Shown here: in pieces, positions 58,769 through 64,000 of the stretch
How positions within the stretch are numbered: position 1 is the stretch's first letter
Layout: every line of letters begins with the position of its first letter
From: Nocardioides dokdonensis FR1436
Lineage (GTDB): Bacteria > Actinomycetota > Actinomycetes > Propionibacteriales > Nocardioidaceae
Reading direction: 5' to 3'
Length of the DNA: 64,000 nucleotides
Assembly: GCF_001653335.1 (NCBI RefSeq)
Contig: NZ_CP015079.1
Span: 3,038,001-3,102,000, forward strand
Notes under the pieces: model-generated
Seen by the model: the letters and a program-made list of their open reading frames with translations, nothing else
What the model was told of the DNA's origin: nothing
Database searches by the model: none
Position numbers and translations under genes: made by a program

Positions 58769-61072
58769 GTGACGACTTCCTCGGGCTCCGCACCGATCCC
58801 CGGCCGCCAGCTCATCACCTCGCGGGTGCACGGCTCCGAGCCCCGCTTCGTGGGTTACCCGCAGCCACCGGCGGGCGCACCCAACGTGGTCATGGTGGTC
58901 CTGGACGACGTGGGGTTCGCCCAGCTGGGCTGCTTCGGCGCCACGCTCGAGACGCCGAACATCGACCGGCTCGCCGAGCAGGGCCTGCGCTACAACCGCT
59001 TCCACGTCACCTCGGTCTGCTCCTCGACCCGCGCCGCGCTGCACACGGGGCGCAACCACCACGCCGTCGGGATGGGGGTCACCGAGGAGGCGGCCCTCGG
59101 CTTCCCGGGCTACACCGGCCGGATCCCGCCGTCGGCAGCGATGCTCGCGCGCCTCCTGCGCGACGCCGGCTACAACACGATGTCGGTCGGCAAGTGGCAC
59201 CTCACCCCGAAGCACGAGTACTCCTCGGCCGGTCCCTTCCACCGCTGGCCCCTGGGCATGGGCTTCGAGCGGTTCTACGGCTTCCTCGGCGCCGAGACGA
59301 GCCAGTGGGCCCCCGAGCTGGTGCGCGACAACACCCAGGTCGACCCGCCCCGGACCCCGGAGGAGGGCTACCACCTCACCGAGGACCTGGTCGACGAGTC
59401 GATCCGGATGATCCAGGACCAGCAGCAGGCCGAGGCCCGCAAGCCGTTCTTCCTGCACCTGGCCACCGGCGCGGCCCACGCCCCGCACCAGGTGCCGCCC
59501 GAGTGGGTGACGCCGTACGAGGGCCAGTTCGACGACGGCTGGGAGGTCTGGCGAGAGCGTGTCTTCGAGCGCCAGCTCGCCGCCGGGGTGGTCCCGCCCG
59601 AGACCCTCCTGACCGAGCGTCCCTCCTGGGTGCCGGACTGGGACGGGCTGCCCCCCGAGCAGCGCCGGCTGTTCGCGCGCTACATGGAGGTCTTCGCCGG
59701 CTTCATGACCCACACCGACCACCACCTCGGGCGGCTCTTCGACCACCTGGACGAGCGGGGCATCGCCGACGACACCCTGGTCATGGTGCTCTCGGACAAC
59801 GGGGCGAGCGCCGAGGGAGGGGTCACCGGCACCCTCAACGAGGCGGCCGGCTGGCTCGGTCACCAGGAGGACGTCGAGGCCTCCATCGCCCGCAGCGACG
59901 AGATCGGCGGCCACGGCGCCTACAACCACTACCCGTTCGGCTGGGCCTGGGCGGGCAACACCCCGCTGCGCCTGTGGAAGCGGCACGCCTGGCTCGGCGG
60001 CGTGCGTACGCCGCTCGTCGTGCGGTGGGGCGCACGGGTCGCCGACCCCGGTGGCGTCCGGGGGCAGTTCTGCCACGCCGTCGACCTCTTCAGCACGATC
60101 CTCGACGCCGCCGGCGTCCCGGTGCCCGAGACCGTCGACGGCATCACCCAGCAGCCCGTCGACGGCACCTCGATGCTCGCCTCGTTCACCGAGCCGGACG
60201 TCGCCGAGCACCGCCGCCTGCAGTACTTCGAGATGATGGGTTCGCGGGGGCTCTACCAGGACGGCTGGAAGGCCACGACCAACTTCGTGCCCAACCAGTT
60301 CAACGAGCGCGACGCGATCCCGGGCAGCCACGACTTCGCGACCGACCGCTGGTCGCTGTTTGACCTGACGCACGACTTCTCCGAGGCCACCGACCTCGCC
60401 GACGAGCACCCCGACGTCGTCAAGCGGCTCGAGGCGATGTGGTGGGCGGAGGCGGGTCGCCACCAGGTGCTGCCGCTCTTCGAGTTCCCCGACTCGATGG
60501 CCCACATGCACCCCGGCCCGTTCCCGGCCCCGCACCGGGTCAGCTACACCCCCGGTGGCGGCCCCATCCAGGACAGCCAGCTCCCGTCGCTGTTCGGCGG
60601 GTTCGAGCTGAGCGCGGAGGTGGTGGTCCCCGAGACCGGCGCCGAGGGGATCCTCGCCGCGATCGGCGACGCCCACGGCGGGTGGGGCTGCTACCTGCTC
60701 GACGGCGTCCCGGTCGCCGCGTTCGCGATGCTCGACGGCCTGGTGCGCGTCGCCGGCACCGAGCCGCTCGCTCCGGGGCGGCACCGGATCGGGGTGCAGT
60801 ACGTGCCCGGTGCCGAGCCGCTCGCCCGGGTGCTCGTCGACGGGGTCGAGTGCGCTGCGGCCCCGCTCCCGGGACTCTTCTTCTTCCCGAACCTGTCCAC
60901 CGCCGCGGTGGGCATGTTCATCGGTCGTGACCGCGGCCTGCCGCTGTGCCGCGACTACCGCCCGCCCTTCGCCTTCACCGGCGAGCTCCTGCGGGTCGAC
61001 ATCGAGGGGGGCAACCCCGAGGCGCGGGCCGACGAGGAGACCCGGTTGCGCGCGGCGCTGGGCTCGGACTGA
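58769..61072 (+). CDS. type I arylsulfatase
   Basis: Formylglycine-dependent sulfatase of 767 residues. Metal ligands begin in MVVLDDVGFAQLGCFG (D46-D47); the modification site is C84-S-S-T-R in VTSVCSSTRAALHTGRN, needing a formylglycine-generating enzyme. VGKWHLTP, THTDHHLGRLF and VLSDNGASAEGG add further active-site residues. A C-terminal ~190-residue domain resembles that of Pseudomonas-type arylsulfatases. No signal peptide, so the enzyme is probably cytosolic. GTG at 58769 is used; an ATG at 58733 is possible. A TetR gene follows after 12 bases. Confidence 0.9.
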   Translation: MTTSSGSAPIPGRQLITSRVHGSEPRFVGYPQPPAGAPNVVMVVLDDVGFAQLGCFGATLETPNIDRLAEQGLRYNRFHVTSVCSSTRAALHTGRNHHAVGMGVTEEAALGFPGYTGRIPPSAAMLARLLRDAGYNTMSVGKWHLTPKHEYSSAGPFHRWPLGMGFERFYGFLGAETSQWAPELVRDNTQVDPPRTPEEGYHLTEDLVDESIRMIQDQQQAEARKPFFLHLATGAAHAPHQVPPEWVTPYEGQFDDGWEVWRERVFERQLAAGVVPPETLLTERPSWVPDWDGLPPEQRRLFARYMEVFAGFMTHTDHHLGRLFDHLDERGIADDTLVMVLSDNGASAEGGVTGTLNEAAGWLGHQEDVEASIARSDEIGGHGAYNHYPFGWAWAGNTPLRLWKRHAWLGGVRTPLVVRWGARVADPGGVRGQFCHAVDLFSTILDAAGVPVPETVDGITQQPVDGTSMLASFTEPDVAEHRRLQYFEMMGSRGLYQDGWKATTNFVPNQFNERDAIPGSHDFATDRWSLFDLTHDFSEATDLADEHPDVVKRLEAMWWAEAGRHQVLPLFEFPDSMAHMHPGPFPAPHRVSYTPGGGPIQDSQLPSLFGGFELSAEVVVPETGAEGILAAIGDAHGGWGCYLLDGVPVAAFAMLDGLVRVAGTEPLAPGRHRIGVQYVPGAEPLARVLVDGVECAAAPLPGLFFFPNLSTAAVGMFIGRDRGLPLCRDYRPPFAFTGELLRVDIEGGNPEARADEETRLRAALGSD

Positions 61073-61084
61073 GAGGCTCGCTCC

Positions 61085-61666
61085 ATGACGGAGGAGAACC
61101 CGGGGCTGCGCGAGCGCCGCAAGGCCAGCACCCGACGCGCGCTCGAGGACGCGGCCCTCGAGCTCTTCGCGCGCGACGGGTTCGACGCGACGACCATCGA
61201 GACGATCGCCGCGGCCGCCGACGTGTCGCCCCGGACCTTCTTCCGCTACTTCGCCTCCAAGGACGACGTCGTCAACCCCCAGCGCGAGGCTCGCCAGGCC
61301 CAGCTGCGCGACGAGGTGCGGGGGCTGGCGGCCACGCTCACCGATCTGGAGGCGGCGGCGGCGGCCTTCGCCGCGCTGTGCCCGTCGTTCGAGGCCGAAC
61401 GCGACCGGATGCTCCTGCGTCGCCAGGCGGCCGCGACCTCGCCCGCGCTGCGCGGGCGGATGCAGGACGTCGTGCACTCGTGGCAGCGCACGCTCCTCGA
61501 GGCGCTCGCCGCACGCCGCGGCGTCGACGTGCGCGAGGTGGAGGTCCAGGTCGCCGCCGCGACGGCCGTCGCGCTCTGGCAGACCGCGATCATGCGGTGG
61601 TTGAGCGACGACGGAGCCGCCCTGGCCGACGAGCTCGCGGCCTGCTTCTCCGCCCGCCAGGTGTGA
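61085..61666 (+). CDS. TetR-family transcriptional regulator
   Basis: 193-residue regulator with N-terminal TetR HTH at about 12-58 (TRRALEDAALELFARDGFDA, TTIETIAAAADVSPRTFFRYF). Ligand domain is MftR-like in look (LRGRMQDVVHSWQRTLLEAL). It follows the arylsulfatase at once and probably controls the BASS/arylsulfatase promoter region, whose palindrome would fit. Confidence 0.88.
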   Translation: MTEENPGLRERRKASTRRALEDAALELFARDGFDATTIETIAAAADVSPRTFFRYFASKDDVVNPQREARQAQLRDEVRGLAATLTDLEAAAAAFAALCPSFEAERDRMLLRRQAAATSPALRGRMQDVVHSWQRTLLEALAARRGVDVREVEVQVAAATAVALWQTAIMRWLSDDGAALADELAACFSARQV

Positions 61667-61669
61667 TCC

Positions 61670-62470
61670 CTAGGGACGGGCGCCGCGCAGCACGTGCGCG
61701 CTCATCGGACCAGAGACGGGCCCCTCGCCCAGCAGCGCCGTGAGCTCGTCGGCGACCCGCTCGGTGGCCTCCGCGAGGTCGCCGCGCTCGGCGAGCCCGG
61801 CACGCAGCGGCGACCCGGTGCACACGCCGCGGGCGAAGCTGCGGGCCGAGGGAGCCCGGCTGGTGAGCGCGACGGTCTCGACCTCGACGTCGACGAGACC
61901 CGCGGCCCGGGCGTCCGCCCGGAACCGCGCGACGTCGGCGTACCCGTGCGGGACCCGCACCACGAAAGCGGGCGGGTCCTCGGGGAAGACCCGCTCCAGC
62001 GCCACGACCAGCTGCGCGGCGAGGTGGTTGGTCTCCACGGTGTCCCAGGTGCTCACCAGCAGCGAGCCACCGGGTGCCAGCACCCGGGCGGCCTCGCCCA
62101 GCGCGGCGACCCGGTCGGGGAAGAACATCACCCCGAACTGGCAGACCACCACGTCCACCGAGCCGTCCTCGAACGACAGGTCCATCGCGTCGGCCTGGCT
62201 CCACCGCGCCTGCGGCACCCGCCCGCGCCCGTGGTCGACCATCGCCTGGTTCAGGTCGGTGGCGGTGACCTGGGCCGCCGGGAGGGCGGCGACCAGCTCC
62301 GAGGTCAGTCGGCCGGTGCCGGCCGCCAGCTCGAGCACGCTGCTGGGGTGGCAGGCGGCGACGCGGGCCGCCATGTCCTCGGCGTACGGCGCGAAGAGCA
62401 CCGGGCCGAGCAGCGCGTCGTAGGCGGCGGGCATGTCGGCCGCCCACGTGGTGTCGGCGTCGGGAGCCAT
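61670..62470 (-). CDS. class I SAM-dependent methyltransferase (UbiE/MenG-like fold)
   Basis: 266-residue methyltransferase: VLELAAGTGRLTSELVAALP is motif I, VTATDLNQAMVDHGR motif II, and FEDGSVDVVVCQFGVMFFPDRVAALGEAARVL motif III with post regions. Methyltransf_11/25 type. It ends 3 bases after the convergent TetR gene. Acceptor unknown. Confidence 0.87.
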   Translation of the reverse strand: MAPDADTTWAADMPAAYDALLGPVLFAPYAEDMAARVAACHPSSVLELAAGTGRLTSELVAALPAAQVTATDLNQAMVDHGRGRVPQARWSQADAMDLSFEDGSVDVVVCQFGVMFFPDRVAALGEAARVLAPGGSLLVSTWDTVETNHLAAQLVVALERVFPEDPPAFVVRVPHGYADVARFRADARAAGLVDVEVETVALTSRAPSARSFARGVCTGSPLRAGLAERGDLAEATERVADELTALLGEGPVSGPMSAHVLRGARP

Positions 62471-62594
62471 CTGTCGACGATAGACCCGGGCGGCCCGCGT
62501 GGGAACGGGCGGAAACCGATGCGTCGTTCGCCCGGCGTGCTGGATACGATCGCCGGGTCAGCCCTCCCGGGCCCCGCCACGAATGGAGCACCCT

Positions 62595-64000
62595 GTGTCC
62601 GACCTCAAGATCGCCCTCGTCCACGCCGGTGAGCGTGAGGTGCGGGAGGTCACGACGGGCACCAAGGCGTGGGAGCTCTTCGCCGAGGACCCGGCCGTGG
62701 TCGTGGCCCGCGTCAACGGCGACCTGAAGGACCTCGCCCACGAGCTCGCCGACGGCGACGAGGTCGAGGGCGTGCTGATCGACAGCCCCGACGGCCACGA
62801 CGTGCTGCGCCACTCCACCGCCCACGTGATGGCCCAGGCCGTCCAGGACCTGTTCCCCGACGCCAGGCTCGGCATCGGCCCGCCCGTCGTCGACGGCTTC
62901 TACTACGACTTCGACGTCGAGACCCCCTTCGTGCCCGAGGACCTGGTCAAGATCGAGTCGCGGATGCGCAAGATCATCAAGGAGGGCCAGAAGTTCTCCC
63001 GCCGGGTCACCAGCGACGCCGACGCGCTCACCGAGCTCGCCGACGAGCCGTACAAGATCGAGCTCATCGGTCTCAAGGGCGGAGCGGCCGACACCGAGGG
63101 TGCCGCCGTCGAGGTCGGCGCCGGCGAGCTGACGATCTACGACAACGTCGACCGGAAGGGCGAGACCGCCTGGTCGGACCTGTGCCGCGGCCCGCACCTG
63201 CCCACCACCAAGCGGATCCCGGCCTTCAAGCTGATGCGCTCCGCGGCGGCGTACTGGCGCGGGGACGAGAAGAACAAGCAGCTCCAGCGCATCTACGGCA
63301 CCGCCTGGGAGTCCAAGGAGGCGCTCGAGGCGCACCTGCACCGCATCGAGGAGGCCGAGCGCCGCGACCACCGCAAGCTCGGTCGCGACCTCGACCTGTT
63401 CAGCTTCCCCGACGAGATCGGCTCCGGCCTGCCCGTCTTCCACCCCAAGGGCGGGGTGATCAAGCGGGAGATGGAGGACTACGTCCGTCGTCGGCACATC
63501 GAGGAGGGCTTCGAGTACGTCGGCACCCCGCACATCGCCAAGGAGGGTCTCTTCCACACCTCCGGGCACCTGCCCTACTACGGCGAGGGGATGTTCCCGG
63601 CGCTCGACGTCGATGGCATGGACTACCGCCTCAAGGCGATGAACTGCCCGATGCACAACCTCATCTACCGCTCGCGGCAGCGTTCCTACCGCGAGCTGCC
63701 GCTGCGCCTCTTCGAGTTCGGCAGCGTCTACCGCCACGAGAAGTCCGGGGTCGTGCACGGCCTGACCCGCGTCCGCGGCTTCGCCCAGGACGACTCGCAC
63801 TCCTACGTGACCGCCGAGCAGGCGCCCGACGAGATCCGCCACCTGCTCGACTTCGTGCTCGGGCTGCTGCGCGACTTCGGTCTCGACGACTTCTACCTCG
63901 AGCTGTCCACCCGGGACGCCTCGAAGGACAAGTTCATCGGCTCCGACGAGGACTGGGAGGTGGCGACCAAGGTCCTCGAGGACGTGTGCCTCAGCACCGG
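62595..64000 (+). CDS. thrS: threonyl-tRNA synthetase (3' end outside window)
   Basis: Class II synthetase, 468 codons visible. TGS domain about 1-65, editing domain with [17 protein letters not shown] and [10 protein letters not shown], catalytic domain from ~245 with [21 protein letters not shown] (zinc cysteine in MNCPMH) and motif 2 [13 protein letters not shown] at 62595 has GGAG 6 bases upstream. A -10-like TACGAT is at 62545. The gene runs off the right edge. Confidence 0.95.
   Translation, partial: MSDLKIALVHAGEREVREVTTGTKAWELFAEDPAVVVARVNGDLKDLAHELADGDEVEGVLIDSPDGHDVLRHSTAHVMAQAVQDLFPDARLGIGPPVVDGFYYDFDVETPFVPEDLVKIESRMRKIIKEGQKFSRRVTSDADALTELADEPYKIELIGLKGGAADTEGAAVEVGAGELTIYDNVDRKGETAWSDLCRGPHLPTTKRIPAFKLMRSAAAYWRGDEKNKQLQRIYGTAWESKEALEAHLHRIEEAERRDHRKLGRDLDLFSFPDEIGSGLPVFHPKGGVIKREMEDYVRRRHIEEGFEYVGTPHIAKEGLFHTSGHLPYYGEGMFPALDVDGMDYRLKAMNCPMHNLIYRSRQRSYRELPLRLFEFGSVYRHEKSGVVHGLTRVRGFAQDDSHSYVTAEQAPDEIRHLLDFVLGLLRDFGLDDFYLELSTRDASKDKFIGSDEDWEVATKVLEDVCLST

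Noticed and set aside
62471-62594. T-box leader before thrS
   Set aside because: The 124-base gap is too short and shows no specifier hairpin or T-box sequence.
1-64000. CRISPR arrays, insertion sequences and prophage genes
   Set aside because: No regularly spaced repeats, transposase or phage structural motifs were seen; the tandem repeats present are in-frame protein linkers.

Overview
The window is chromosomal DNA of a high-GC actinobacterium, most probably a member of the Nocardioidaceae (Nocardioides-like). Evidence: very high GC with strong GC3 bias, frequent GTG starts, 4-base ATGA/GTGA gene overlaps, a ClgR-type regulator, an Lhr-Nei2 pair, DUF3046 near recA, a DUF222/HNH (13E12-type) gene, actinobacterial LexA boxes (TCGAAC-N4-GTTCGA), and an actinobacterial-type sulfur leader peptide. 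No insertion sequence, prophage, integrase or CRISPR array was seen.

Left part (1-33 kb). This follows the usual actinobacterial string rodZ-like, rimO, pgsA, cinA, clgR, (lhr-nei2), DUF3046, recA, recX, opened up by extra blocks. Block 1 (3.4-10.5 kb) holds a secreted 5'-nucleotidase, a secreted ExeM/NucH-type nuclease and a GH15 glycosidase. Block 2 (11.4-20.8 kb) holds a deoxyribosyltransferase-like protein, GNAT-lhr-nei2 on the minus strand, and an ABC exporter with two permeases. Block 3 (21-29.2 kb) holds an MFS transporter, MTA phosphorylase, a sugar epimerase, a GT-C-like membrane protein, and a tightly overlapping operon of GT2, DUF2064, methyltransferase, cytochrome-b/sulfite-oxidase fusion and a membrane protein. 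recA has a LexA box. After recX comes an overlapping operon PPK2, HipA-like kinase, DUF3037.

Middle (33-49.5 kb). An assimilatory sulfur operon on the minus strand (leader peptide, siroheme sulfite reductase, tiny Cys4 protein, APS reductase, chelatase) is followed by glyA, an APH-fold kinase, an AidB-like flavoprotein, a YihY membrane protein and a K+ channel. Next come two paralogous small secreted proteins around a 99-residue unknown protein with a perfect LexA box, a cupin, and a DUF222/HNH nuclease with a second perfect LexA box. Then follow an acyl-ACP desaturase and tRNA-Val, -Cys and -Gly (minus strand). A pabC-like aminotransferase sits between the two near-identical tRNA-Val genes, which lie in opposite orientation.

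Right part (49.5-64 kb). A formamide/acetamide module (FmdB-like, AmiS/UreI channel, FmdA) is flanked by gene remnants that share a diverged repeat. It is followed by the arginine deiminase pathway (arcA-arcB-arcC, minus) and a divergent YfcC-type transporter. Together these release ammonia from amides and arginine. The window ends with a spermidine-synthase-like protein, a BASS transporter divergent from an arylsulfatase-TetR pair with a shared palindromic promoter region, a methyltransferase, and thrS, which is cut by the right edge.
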